Origin: Patellaria atrata CBS 101060
Taxonomy: Eukaryota; Ascomycota; Dothideomycetes; Patellariales; Patellariaceae
Direction of reading: 5' to 3'
Assembly: GCA_010093705.1 (NCBI GenBank)
Contig: MU006102.1
Location: 495,947-559,946 of the forward strand
Length of the DNA: 64,000 nucleotides
A program made the translations under genes and the position numbers. Below are positions 31,056-42,274 of this stretch, piece after piece (position 1 is the stretch's first letter; the number at the start of each line of letters is the position of its first letter). Below the pieces are notes generated by a model. The model did no database searches, had not been told where the DNA came from, and saw nothing but the letters and a program-made list of their open reading frames with translations.

Positions 31056-33341
31056 ATGTCTTTGGTGGATCGTACAGCGTTGGTACTCTATGGGTCAGAG
31101 ACTGGCAACGCTCAAGATGTGGCTGAAGAGCTAGGACGCCTCACGGAACGACTGCGCTTCTCGACGGAGGTGAAAGATCTTAATTCTGTCGAACTTGTAT
31201 GTCAAGAGAGTAACTATTGAGGCAACTAGATAGTCAATCTACCGGAAGGCTGATCAAAGACCCCTCAGAACCAATTATTGCGTGCCACGGTGGTGATCAT
31301 TGCCATCTCAACCACAGGCCAAGGTAACCTCCCAGCGAATTCTCGAAAGTTCTGGAGGACTTTAAGAAGTGTACGTCTCCCTCCTGGTTGTCTGAACAAG
31401 GTCCGCATGACCGTTTTTGGGCTTGGGGACAGCTCATACTCTCAGTATGCTACTACACCAAGCCCCTGATTTTGCCCGATTGACTGACCGGTCAGATTCA
31501 ATTGGGCTGCTCGTAAACTACATAAACGCTTGATACAGCTGGGCGCCCAATCGATATGTGACCGGGGAGAGGCGGACGAGCAAGATTCGGAAGGGTGAGG
31601 CTCATCTATTCTTTAAGTCCTTCTGTGACTCACAGCGTAAACTTGTAGCACTGATGGCCAACTTATCCCCTGGTCATTAAAACTCCGAGAAACTCTCTTG
31701 GAGCAATATCCTCTGCCTGACGGTATCGATCCAATACCCGATAACATTCTGCTACGGCCCAAATTATTACTGGAATTCTTGCCTGATTCAAGTGACCCCT
31801 TAGGCACTGCTCCTATCCAAAGAGAAGTGCATAGTAATAAGCACACTGAGAGTAAACCTTCCATTATCAGTGATATCCCGAGCTCACTAAGCTCAGCCTT
31901 TCCGTACGGTCTACCCGCTGATGGTCTACCGAATGGCGGTTCACCAGAGGATAGCCCACCAGAGGATAGCCCACCAGATGATCTTCTCCCAGTACTTGGA
32001 TCACATACCGCAACTCTTTACAGCAACAAGCGCATAACTCCAGTTACACACTGGCAGGATGTCCGTCACCTCACCTTTTCCCTTCCGGGAACCATACCCT
32101 ACGCTCCAGGGGATGCGATGACCATCTACCCCAAAAACTTCCCTTCCGACGTCTCCCAATTCATCTCCCTCTTCGACTGGACCTCCATCGCCGACCGGCC
32201 CCTTCACTTCGTCCGTATGGTAACTCACGACTTCACGGGCGCCTCGCCTTTACCACCCCCTCCAATTAATCATGGCTTCCTCGCGTCCCCCCTCACAATC
32301 CGCACCCTACTCACCAATCACCTCGACATAATGTCTATTCCACGTCGCTCTTTCTTTTCCCTCGTCGCTCACTTCACCACCGACGAGTTCCAGCGGAACC
32401 GCCTTCTAGAATTTACGAATCCCGAATTTATTGACGAGCTTTTCGACTACACGACACGTCCCCGTCGAAGCATTCTCGAAGTCCTGCAGGAGTTCGAAAC
32501 AGTCAAGATACCGTGGCAATGGCTCTGTACCATCATCCCCTTCATGCGGGGTCGACAATTCAGCATCGCGAGCGGTGGAATCCACAACCTCATTTCACTT
32601 CCGAACGGGGAGCTCAGGACGAAAGTTGAACTGCTGGTCGCAATAGTAAAGTATAAGACTGTGATCAAGAGAATCAGACAGGGCGTCTGTACTCGATACA
32701 TAGCCTCGCTTCGACCAGACCAGGATATCACAGTCACATTCCACAAAGGCGATCTTCACGTCTCCCGCGCAGAAGCAGACAAATCAGCCATCATGATAGC
32801 CACAGGGACCGGTGTCGCGCCCATGCGCTCGCTCATATGGGAAAGGGTAAAATGGGCCGGCGAACCGATCATAAAACAAAACGCAAACGGGGAACAGGAA
32901 TCCAATACTGGTATCGACTCTCCAGTCTCCCCAGGCCCCAACCTCCTCTTCTTCGGCAACCGCAACCGCGCTGCGGATTTCTTCTTTCAAGACGAGTGGA
33001 CATACCTAGCCGATCAATGGACCCGATGGCCCACTTCCATCACCCCAGAAATTCAATCGAAACTTCCCGCGCTTGCGGTCTTCACCGCCTTCTCCCGCGA
33101 TCAGCGGCACAAGATATACGTCCAGGACCTCCTCGTGGAGCAGTCGGCACTCGTGTACGACCATCTAGTTAACAGACAGGGCATCGTGTTTATCTGTGGA
33201 AGCTCGGGTAAGATGCCGACGAGTGTAAAGGATGCGCTGGTGAAGGTTTTGGAGAAGGAAGGTGAAATGGAGAGAATGGCAGCGGAAGGGTATTTGGCGG
33301 GATTGGAGAAAGGGGGCAGGATCAGGCAGGACACGTGGTAG
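31056..33341 (+). CDS. TAH18: NADPH-dependent diflavin oxidoreductase
   Basis: Tah18 passes electrons from NADPH through FAD and FMN to Dre2 in cytosolic iron-sulfur cluster assembly. Four exons: 31056..31196, 31269..31444, 31496..31594 and 31649..33341 (introns 72, 51 and 54 bp), about 702 residues. The flavodoxin domain starts at once (LVLYGSETGNAQDVAEELGR), continues with STTGQGNLP and FGLGDSSYSQ, and the second splice junction gives FNWAARKL. The FAD-binding module has RQFSIASG, the NADPH module has MIATGTGVAPMRSL, and the protein ends in DTW, where a terminal aromatic residue stacks on FAD. A Pro/Asp/Ser-rich insert with a repeated PPEDS sits near residue 225-245, which makes the protein longer than yeast Tah18. 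The first three exons are too short to show as good ORFs. Confidence 0.93.
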
Positions 33342-33719
33342 ATGGGAAATTGGCAGATGAGTTGTGAGGGTTGGAAGTGTTCTTGGTGTAGGACTTGAGA
33401 GTTTGGGGATATATTTGGAAATTGGAGTGATATAGAATTCGGCGGTGTTTTGTAGGTGCAGTGAAATTTCCGTCATTGATGTGTATCACCCACTCACTAT
33501 GCCATTCTTTTCTACCTCCCATATCCCTATCATTTTACCACTCATCCGTGAGTAAAACCCGTCAAAAAAAAAAGGAAACCTCAAGCTACCAATATCTTCA
33601 CAACATAGTGTGAAATGAAAAAATAAAAAATAAAGACCATATAATTCAAGAAACAAAGAAGAAAAACACTACAAAATAAAATAAACAGTTCTCCGTTAAA
33701 ATTGTGATTGATGATTGCA

Positions 33720-33796
33720 GTTTGTATCCTTGAATCCCGTTATTTTATGGTTGCTTAAGAAACCCACTTTGTCTTAAACTCTGTTATTCCCTCTCA
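33720..33796 (+). repeat. Diverged direct repeat, left copy
   Basis: Shares a pattern with 34086..34162: GATTGC, then GTATT/TTATT, GTGGTTGC or ATGGTTGC, GAAACCCACT, GTCTTA and TGTTTTCC/TGTTATTCC in the same order, with small gaps. The two copies flank the tRNA-like element, about 370 bp apart, suggesting an old tandem duplication. Confidence 0.5.
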
Positions 33797-33854
33797 TAGT
33801 ACCAGAACGTTTGCAAGTCATGAGTACTAAACCCTTTGCAAAAGAGGTTATAAG

Positions 33855-34000
33855 CAACCCCAACTTCTTCTTCCTGCATCGAACTCGGGCATGTGGCCGA
33901 GTAGGCAGGTACCTCGTCTACCTGCAGTGCCGTCACAGATCGACTTCTTAACCAAAGTCACTCGGGTTCGATTTTTGCCTCTCTTAACTTTTTTTTTTTT
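33855..34000 (+). repeat. tRNA-like repeat element, copy B
   Basis: Homologous to the minus-strand element at 26640..26777 over its whole core. It has an A-box-like TGGCCGAGTAGGC (33894-33906), a possible anticodon-type hairpin CAGGTA-loop of 7-TACCTG, a B-box-like GGTTCGATT (33965-33973) and a 12-T run (33989-34000) that would stop Pol III. The left end CATCGAACTCGGG is nearly the inverse of the right CTCGGGTTCGAT. No complete cloverleaf forms. Confidence 0.6.
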
Positions 34001-34085
34001 CTAATTTTCTCCTGAGTATCCTCCTATTCTTTTTCTTTTTCTTTTTTGAGGAATGGAGGAGGTTGTCTGCCTGGCTAAGATTGCA

Positions 34086-34162
34086 ATAGAGTGGTGATTG
34101 CGTTCCAGTATTCGTGGTTGCTATGGAAACCCACTGTCTTAGATCCTTTGTTTTCCGTCCCT
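34086..34162 (+). repeat. Diverged direct repeat, right copy
   Basis: Partner of 33720..33796, in the same orientation. After it, at about 34200-34215, comes a decayed B-box-like CTCGGGTTTGATTT, so the second unit of the duplication may once have included the tRNA-like element too. Confidence 0.5.
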
Positions 34163-34496
34163 TTTGCGCTGACCACAAAAGTCGGTGAGTCTGATAGATC
34201 GCCTCGGGTTTGATTTAAAGGTTGTACACCGCTCAGGTCTCAACTTCTAGTTCTGATTGATATTGATCTTTTCCTAAAGACTAGAGACTGGAGACTGAAG
34301 ACTAAGACACCCTCTCCACAACCTTGATAGAAGATGAGGTCTACGCTCGAAACCATCCGTAGACGTAATCAACTCGACTCCAATCGCCGCACAAGCACCA
34401 AGCTAAAACAGAAATGTATAATACATCCTATAATCCCTGTCCCCCTAACCGCATACCTCCAATCCTCTTCTCCATCTCTTCTCCTCCACTCCACCC

Positions 34497-35929
34497 CTAC
34501 CACTCCTCCCAATCCTCCTTCTTCCCCGACGTCTCTTGTCCCGGCCTCCTCATCGCCGCAGTCCCAATACTACTCTTCGGCTTCTCCTTCTCGACCCTCG
34601 CCTTACCCGCAGCAGCAAACTCATCCCAAAACCCACGTTTGTCCGGCGCGGGCCCATTAGCCGGGGCGCCGAAGGAGTCCCAAAAGTCCTGTTTCTCCGG
34701 CGCTCTTCTGTTCGCTTGATGATCGCCCTCGACGAAGCGGTTGAAGGACTCGCCTACCGTTCTCGTGCTGCTTGTTACCGTGGTCGAGAGGTTGGTTGTC
34801 AGGGCTGTGGCTTTGGACGGGAGGTCTGCTTCTTGTAGCTGTTTCGTAAGGCGTGGGTTAGCGTGGGTGTGCTTTACGCTGTAGCCCTTGTGTCTATTCT
34901 GCTTGGAGGGATACTTACTGTCTTTACCCCCGTCTGAACCCCCTTGCTCACTGTACTGCTCAACCACCCAAACCCCTTCGTCAGCGCGGCCACCGGATCT
35001 TGCGCGAAATCATCGACACCGGGGATTCCAGCCTGCTGCTGTCGTTGGGGTGCCGGATCGCTCCCGAACCCCGAGTACTTCCCACCCTGGCTGGGGGGCA
35101 CATCATCGGGACGGGAAGCGTTATCGGCGCCCATGCGCGCGAAGTAGGCTTCATTCTGCGTCTTGCGGGCTATACTCGCGGTACCGAGGGACGGGGAACC
35201 TGAGCGGGCCGTGGTGGGTTGTTGATCAGCCGTGCGGACTCTACCCAGCGGCGTCCCCGATCTGCTTCCAGCACTCGAATTTCCATTCCCCATCGATGCA
35301 TGTGGCGCTCTCTTCTGCACTGGTTTCTTCTCTACCGGGACATACTCTCGTCCCTCGACCTTGGCCGTCAAGCGCTCCTTCCACTCCTCGCCCACCGCCG
35401 AGTCGTACCTGTCGTTTATGGTCGAGGCGTCGAAGGTGCGGCCCTCGATCTTATTGTCGGCGTGCGAGTTGAAAAAGTCCTTCCAGGGCTTGTTGCCGCC
35501 GTTTTTCATGCGCACGAGTTCCGCGCCCTTGAAGGCGTCCATGGTTATGCTGCGGATGAAGGAGATGTGCACGCCGAGGCCGCGGTGTACGCCGGAGCAG
35601 GTGAGGCACATGAAAATGCCAAATTTGGGAGAGGCCTGGGTTGACAAAGGGCGTTAGCTGCGGTATGGTATGAGGAGATATGGGGGAAGTAGACAGTGAA
35701 TAAGGCAAAGATGAAGGGAACTGTACCCATTGTGGACTCGGCGCACTGCAGTCGACGCAGCGATTATTCTCGTTCTCCTTCTGGATCTCCATTAACTGTA
35801 AACACACGTCAGTCATCATTCAGCTGAACGAAGGCTTTGACAAAGAAAGTCGCATAGTAGTTGGACGATACGAGAGAAAATACTGACTTTACTCCTGGTC
35901 TCAGGATCGACCTCCCACATCTTACTCAT
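34497..35929 (-). CDS. GCS1: ArfGAP, Gcs1/ArfGAP1-like
   Basis: Stimulates GTP hydrolysis by Arf in COPI and Golgi vesicle traffic. Four exons on the minus strand: 35929..35888, 35795..35727, 35635..34919 and 34838..34497 (introns 92, 91 and 80 bp), about 389 residues. Exons 1 and 2 give MSKMWEVDPETRSK and LMEIQKENENNRCVDCSAP. The zinc finger is C27-x2-C30-x16-C47-x2-C50, completed only by splicing, followed by GVHRGLGVHISFIRS with the arginine finger region. Past the catalytic domain come disordered Ser/Gly-rich parts and a GFGWLSSTVSKG amphipathic motif like the ALPS/lipid-sensing segments of ArfGAP1. The protein ends with repeated FWDSFGAP/FWDEFAAA and a terminal WEEW, similar to coatomer-binding aromatic motifs. 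The last junction was chosen by its GCTAAC branch site. Confidence 0.92.
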
Positions 35930-36754
35930 CTTGGATATATGCGCGACTTAAGCCCGTCGCGGGCGTTATTCGTTCTTATGTGGTGATAGGGAGTTGGGAG
36001 TAAATTTCGAGGGGTGGAAGTGGGACACTTGTTTAGAATTCCCCAATCGAGCATCCTTCAAGCCACTCTCCCACTCTCGCCATGAAAATAATCGACTATC
36101 AGATATCCATAAGGAAAACCGCAATATTAAGAGTGATACGTCCTACAATTCTCAAGATTTGGCGGTTCATCATCAAAAGTCTAGTAATGAGACACAAGCA
36201 AGTGTCATTCAATTCTCTACCTGCCAATAGTTGTTACCACTAATTAAGGGCATCCCAACAACCATTGTTATTTATCTTCCTCTGCTTAATGCATCCCCTT
36301 TGGCGCTTTGAGCGCTGATGAATCTACCTGTCCGCCAATATGGACGTCTAAAAATGGGCTCCGATGATGACGAGCCCATGTGTTGCCAAAGCCGAAAAAC
36401 CACCACCATTTTTCAAATCGTATACGTTACAAGAAGGTTCATGCCGAAAAAAGTAAAAAGCCAAGGAAAGCAGCTGATAGCAAAGCTGCATTATGTTGCC
36501 TCCAGAACATGCAAATCAAGCAGATGTAGAGTGGCATGAGGTACAAAAAAATCCGAGTGCTACGCGGTGTGAAATGTAGAATTGGACAATAGGCCTTCCA
36601 CAAAACCGCGCCAGAAAAACACATTATCTGTGTGACGTTGCTTCGTTAACTAGATCTGCGATTAAAGACGTCAGATCTCAAAATTTCCGTTGGTGCGCCG
36701 GTGCCATGCATAATGTCGTGAAGACAGTAAATGGGGGTAATAGAAGTGAAGTAT
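35930..36754. other. Intergenic, no gene seen
   Basis: Promoter of the ArfGAP gene and 3' region of the WSC gene, both on the minus strand. Only short chance ORFs. Confidence 0.5.
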
Positions 36755-38438
36755 TTATCGATCTCCAGCGTTAGATTCTGGAGGATCAGGGTTGACAACC
36801 TGTAATCCAGGGCTTGCAACCTGTAGTTAATTAGCTCTTGATCATTTTATAGAAAGGGTACAGAACATACATTCAGGGGGCGGGTTACAATCAGGGAACG
36901 GCCATAATCCTGATTATCGGGCAAACTGAGAAAGGACGTGCGGCTCCCGTTTTCATGCAACATCGTCGTGTTCAAGCGATCATCTGTGAACAGCGGTTGG
37001 CTAATACGACGTTGAGCCATCGGGCTGATGGAATTCTGTTCGAGACCATTTACGTTCGTTTGGGTGATAATTGGAGGGAGTTTATTGTTCCCCCTTCCTA
37101 GGAGACCAGTCCTGCTCATCGTACTGGTAGTACGACGGACAGCTGGGCCTTCCGGATCTTGCCGGTTATCCGCATATATGCTCCGCTTCCTCCAAGAAAG
37201 CCAGCAGATCCCACCAACAACCAGAGCAGCGACACCGATGAGAGCACCAAAAACAGCACCGACGATTGTTCCCGTCGAAGGGCTAGACTTGGAGGCACCT
37301 GAGCTTGAGCCTGCTGTACCCGTAGGCGTACTTGTGACCGTTTGGGTGACAACCTCACCACTGACTGTGATGATTTGGACGGACGTAACAGGAGAGGGGG
37401 TGAATTCGGGGGTTGAGCTACTCTCAGAACTGACACTTGTACTTGAAGTTCTCCTTGTTGAGGTTGGCGTAGCTGAAGTCTTCGTCGTCTAAATGGATAT
37501 GTTAGCATTCGTTAATGCAGTCTGTCAGATGATAATATACAAGGAGAGTGCTGAATACAGGGATATTCCATACAAAAGAGGGAGTCACCGTAGAGAATAT
37601 GACCGAAGGTCGCACCGTGACCGTAATTGGGACGGTCACGGAGTTGACGACGGTTTCAGGCTTTTGCGAGAGCTGTACAAATGTCGTATGAAAAGTAGGT
37701 GTCTGTAGAGATGTCAATATCGATATATTGACAGACGAAGACACTATAAATCCAGAAGAGCGTACGGAAGAACCGGTGGAAAACAAGGACTTGCGAGACG
37801 AGACAAAAGGACTCGAAACAGGCTTTGAAACATGAGATGAAGCCGTATAATGCCACGATGATTGTCGGTGAGAAGAAGTAGACTTTATTCGAACAGAAGA
37901 AGGAAAAGGAACTGAAGCAAGAGGTACTGTAGAAGAAGTAATTATGTAAACTGTTGAAAACAGCGTACTAACCCTTACTTCAGTTGTTGTTGGGACAGGT
38001 TGAGCTAAGACTAATGGATCGCGGTTGAGAGGGATATAGCCATATAGCTTTCTTGATGTTGATCCACAAAGCTCATCGCCGTATCCTGGGCAGATCTCGC
38101 TACATTTGGAGATGTCTTCTTGATCGGCCGGAACGTAGTTCGAGCACCAGCAATTGTACCCTTGGACGACGGCAAAGGCGTATCCAACTTTGCAATTTTC
38201 GAAACACCAGCCGTTGGACTGGTAAGGCCATTGAGCTGCACATGAACATTAGCAACCTGAATAGACCACCCGGTATCAGTAATATATTTGACAGCTTACC
38301 TGCCACGAGGTTATTTGCGGTGTTGTCGCTTGCGCAATATTTTTGCGTCAAAGCTGCCGCCGCAGTGCCTGCAAAACAGGCAAGCGAGAGAGCGAATCCG
38401 AGAGCCATTGTGATTGGGTTAGAGCTGTGACGAGCCAT
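36755..38438 (-). CDS. WSC-domain cell-wall sensor-like membrane protein
   Basis: Four exons on the minus strand: 38438..38300, 38235..37589, 37488..36871 and 36820..36755 (introns 64, 100 and 50 bp), about 489 residues. A signal peptide (about 1-29) is followed by a WSC domain with paired Cys: YCASDN, GWCFENC, NCWCSNY, CSEIC and LCGSTS, ending in LYGYI; the first intron lies inside it. Then comes a long Ser/Thr/Val-rich extracellular stalk, likely O-glycosylated. A single membrane helix lies at about 336-359 (TIVGAVFGALIGVAALVVGG), followed by WRKRS and a cytosolic tail. The architecture matches Wsc1-3 stress sensors, which signal wall damage through Rho1, though fungi have many WSC proteins of other roles. 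A GTAAGG inside exon 2 looks like a donor, but the frame stays open through it. Confidence 0.88.
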
Positions 38439-41027
38439 GATGGAGAGAGTGGACGTTCAAAGGTCCGCCAGGATGAGTGATTGAAGTTTGCGTAGTCGAA
38501 GATTGAGCGTGGAGTTGGGAGAAGTGAGAGCGGAGGAGGAATGGATGAGTTCGAGGTAAAGGAGAGACAGTGTGACTCGAGACGTTGTTGACGTGAATGA
38601 ATTGTGAATGCTGCTCCGAGCTCGGATCAATCGGATGCGAAGATATGTCGAAGCAGGTGACGATAGCGATTGTGGTGCCCTTGGTCCTACACTGACAACC
38701 AGTCGAGAGTCAGCATGACTGGAGGGACGAAGAGTCAATTGCTCCAATTGACGCAGCGGGTAGAGTCAGAGAGATGGGAGATGAGGTTAGAAAGAAGGAG
38801 AATGGGGCAAGGAGAGTGGTGAATGAGAACAATGGAGGTTGGTGAAGAAAAGGGAATGCGTGCAGTAAGTTTTTGGTGAATATGGTGAGGAGCTCTCGGA
38901 AGAGTCGATAGCTCGGTGGTGCTCGGCGCTGGCTAGGGGCAAAGTACAGCAAGGTATAAGGAGCTTAAGAAGCGTAGGCTTACCTAAAGTAGAAGCATAC
39001 TGCACCAACCCAGTCAAGTATCGAAAGCCACACAGGAACACGGCTTAGTACGGAGATTAGGATATGCAATTCTCTGAACAACTTGCAACTTTGCAAAAGA
39101 TGTAACAAGAAAAGTGACCTTTTGCCACCTTTTCCGTCGAGGAAGGGCTCGAAGATCCGATGATACTGTAGTGAATAACTTCTTGAACTGCACTTCTCGA
39201 TATCCAGAAAAGTTGGAGGAATGAAATTCGCTGGTTGCGGCAGTCCTAAGTAAAACTGAAGCTCCAACTAACCACTCATGACGTGTAGAAAGGCAGCCGT
39301 ACAACCGAAAGAATTGTCGTCAGTTTCCGGTAATCAATTAGTTGTAAATTGTCAAGATGGAACTACGGCGCAGTTGCGGCAGTGCATACAAGACAAATAT
39401 GCGTCGCTAGAAAAAAAGTGGTGTGTTCCGCCGGAATGTTTGAAAAACGAAGGTAGAGCACTCTTAAGTTGCTGATCCCGAGCACTTCCAGGAGTAAGTG
39501 GAGTATGATTCTCTGGCCAAAAAGCGAGTGTCGGGTGTGACAAACAGGGTCGATCTCGGAAGGAGAGAAGACCGCGAATGTACAACTTGTACAAAGGGAA
39601 AAAGGGGAGAAATGAAGGTATGAGAGAAACGAAGGTAAGGGAAACGAAGTTCCGAGAGATGCCAAAAGATAGGAAGAGAGTATGGGGATGGGAGGAGGGA
39701 ACGATGGCTACAAAAGGATTTCGATTTTGGAGCCGGTTGGGCGAGGATTCTTGCTAACGCTCAGGCGATTTTTAGAATCCTACCAGCTATAACGTTGTTT
39801 TAATAATGACCGGGTGGTCTTCATGCAGGACTGCGGGGGAACACCATGATAGTTGAATTTCAGAAGATTGCACAGGACGGTATCAGGAGTCCAGGACACT
39901 GGCATCGAGAGCACCAGAATCCGGAGGACAACATTGATGGATTATATCTCTCTATCGATAGATCTACCAGAAGCTTGGAGTTGATCGTATGCAGCTTTCA
40001 TGCAACAATCGTTTCTCCATCGCAGTTTATCAATCGCCAGATGTAACGGAGCTGCGATGCTAACGGTACCAATGGGTACATTTTGCACGCGCGTACAGAG
40101 CTCCGCGGTCGCAAAAAACTTGACCGCTTTCCTCTTGCTCCCAACATGTGGATAGGGAGACAGAAAGGTTCCAAAAGGTTGACCATCAAGGCGCCAAAGT
40201 AGTTCGCTCGCAGCGAATACATGTACATGTTTGATGTACCGTGAAGATGGACGTCTCTTTCTCCTTACTCCTGCGTTAAACGTTAAACGCTGGACGTATG
40301 TAGGCGGCTGGTTCTCTCTCTAGCCACGTTCGTTCCCCCCCTTTCCCCCCCTTCCCTCTCCCGTCCCGTGGGTTTCATACTTTTCAACATCGTGGCGCTC
40401 TTCGTTGTCATTCTCGAAAGCACACGACGGCCTCACCAACCCAAATTGGTGGTGATATTGAACGTTTTGTGCTTAATCCGGATAGAATAACAACCGAAAT
40501 GACTCGAATAGGGAACCCTTGGGTAACGAAAGACGCGTCTGATCCAATCAGCGAGCCAAGAAGTGAATGCTCTCCGGGCGGGTGGCTTTCGTCGCGCCCT
40601 AGGCTGAAATAACCTTGAAACTGTCAGTGCGGGAACAACAGATAAAGAGCGATAGAATGATTATGATCTCATCAGGAGTTCAGGAATGTTTCAAACCTAT
40701 CTTCTGAGCTTCGACTGATTCGAGTTGTCGGGTGTTAAAATTTTCTGTTGTTGCAAAATAGATCGCCAGGGGAAAAGGCGGCGGAATTTCGATTTTTGAA
40801 ATCCAACGACGTCGCTGTGGAGACCGGAGCGCGCATCACCATCTTGAATTGCGGACTTGTTTGCGCTAAATCAGCCTTCAAATCTTCACAACACTGATCA
40901 GCGAGCGGCCAAGGGAAAAATTAGGCACTTTAATAAGCTTGTCGATATTTGCAAGTATCGTCATATATCATTATAAATAATTTTCTTATAGGTGATATCC
41001 ATACTATATAAGTACAAGTATCCAGGT
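38439..41027. other. Intergenic 2.6 kb, no secure gene
   Basis: Promoter of the WSC gene and 3' side of the dienoyl-CoA reductase gene. It includes a C-rich block near 40335-40365, the tandem CGTTAAA pair near 40274-40288, a palindromic ACATGTACATGT near 40220-40231 and the small ORF 39278..39475 listed apart. Confidence 0.5.
39278..39475 (+). CDS. Doubtful small Cys-containing ORF
   Basis: A 65-codon frame starting at a true ATG (MTCRKAAVQPKEL), with six Cys and no signal peptide. The bases before it contain CTAAC and end in GTGTAG|AAAGGC, so it may be a terminal exon reading from an upstream exon that I could not find. It may also be chance. Confidence 0.15.
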   Translation: MTCRKAAVQPKELSSVSGNQLVVNCQDGTTAQLRQCIQDKYASLEKKWCVPPECLKNEGRALLSC

Positions 41028-42274
41028 TCATAGCTTCGACTTCTTCCCACCTGATCCACCTGCATCAGTAACATCTTTACCAGATAGTAAGAACTCAGGA
41101 TACTGCCATTGCGCTCCTGGTTGTGTTCCAGATACATGCCAAGCACCTCCATCAACTATCGAATTTGAGTCAGCAATGTAATCATACTGAATCGGGTAGT
41201 GTAAGAGGCGTATCGATTAAGCTTCCAATGAAATAAAGACCTTATACTTGCCTACAAGTACTTCGCCATTGACGTAGCTTCCAGCATCGCTGAACAAATA
41301 TACCGTCGCGTCGGCAATGTCTCTCACTGTTCCAACTCGCCCAAGAGGAATCCTAGGCGACTTCATCGGATCTGTCCCTTTCTTCGAAAGTCGAGCGAAA
41401 CCTTCCGTCCCAGCGATGGCTCCGGGAGATATCACATTCGATGTGATACCAAATGGGCCTTGTTCGATGGCTACAGCAACAGATAGTGCATCTACACCCG
41501 CTTTCGCTGCGTTGACATGAGTCTGTAAAGCCTGGCCCATATAATGCATCGTCGCGCTTATAAAGATGATTCGACCTCCAGTTCCATTTGGGGAAGCTAT
41601 AGCGTCGTTGTCAATGACGATGCTATAAGGGGGAAGTGGACCAGGTGTAACTCACGAGTCAATCCATCGGATTTACACTTTTCTGCAGATTTCAGCAAGT
41701 ACGGGAGTGTTGCTTTCAGGGTGTTATATGATCCTATCACATCGATATCTATAACCGTTTTGAAAGCATTCGGCGACAGTTGATTTATGCTTGCGAGGAA
41801 ATTTCCTGCTGCACCTGCTCTGTTTCCGTCATTAGAAAGAGGTCTATTTAATAGGACCGTCTCCATATGCTCTCCTCAAGAGGATAGGAACTCACTTACA
41901 TCACAAAATCTATTCCCCCAAGCTCTTTCACGCACTTCTCGGCCGCCTTCGCCAAATCCTCGTACTTTCTAACATCAACCTCTCCAATCCCTAGAACTTT
42001 CGCCCCAGCTCTTGCAGTCTCGAGGTCTTTTGCTGCTTGCTCCGTTTTCTCAACCTTGCGGCCCACTATACATGCATTTGCGCCCAGATGAACGAACGCC
42101 CTCACCTGCATACTACAGATAGTGCCAGCGCCCCCGGTGCAGAAGATGACTTTGTTCGCTGGAAGCTGAAGTATTAACCGAACTGTTCTTATTGCAGATA
42201 TCGAGATCTAGTAACATACCGAATATTCCATCTTTCCAAACTTCACTAACGTATTCGTGCTTTGGGACGGGCAT
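41028..42274 (-). CDS. SPS19: Peroxisomal 2,4-dienoyl-CoA reductase, Sps19-like
   Basis: An SDR-family NADPH enzyme that reduces 2,4-dienoyl-CoA during peroxisomal oxidation of unsaturated fatty acids. Five exons on the minus strand: 42274..42220, 42158..41900, 41819..41656, 41596..41252 and 41155..41028, about 316 residues. Motifs: [13 protein letters not shown]-type NADP segment after TGGAGTIC, then [15 protein letters not shown] (made by splicing), [16 protein letters not shown] and [11 protein letters not shown] with the catalytic Tyr and Lys region, and [14 protein letters not shown]. The last junction gives [14 protein letters not shown]. The protein ends KKSKL, a classical PTS1 peroxisome signal. 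The fourth intron (41156..41251) begins with GCAAGT, a GC-AG intron; its match to the rest of the donor consensus is perfect. Ordinary GT-based gene finders could truncate the protein here and lose the SKL end. Confidence 0.94.

Larger units (their letters stand above)
33342..34496. other. Intergenic with tRNA-like repeat and duplication
   Basis: About 1.15 kb between converging genes. It holds an A-rich block (33560-33690), the tRNA-like repeat copy B and two diverged copies of a flanking sequence, each listed separately. A 34200-34215 fragment (CTCGGGTTTGATTT) resembles the repeat's B-box region again. No coding sequence is supported. Confidence 0.55.

Noticed and set aside
31056-33341. P450 reductase or sulfite reductase flavoprotein instead of Tah18
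   Set aside because: There is no N-terminal membrane anchor, and the flavodoxin domain starts at the first residues. These favour the diflavin Tah18/NDOR1 type.
33876-33990. A genuine tRNA-Leu or tRNA-Ser gene
   Set aside because: A-box and B-box words and an anticodon-like hairpin are present, but the acceptor stem does not close, the base before the anticodon is not T in copy B, and the D-arm is too short. Called a tRNA-like repeat instead.
35219-35657. 141-codon plus ORFs across the ArfGAP gene
   Set aside because: They are antisense shadows of the well-supported ArfGAP exon 3.
37978-38000. A splice donor (GTAAGG) just after the WSC domain
   Set aside because: The frame stays open through it into the Ser/Thr-rich stalk, and the nearest acceptor would break the phase, so the sequence is treated as coding.
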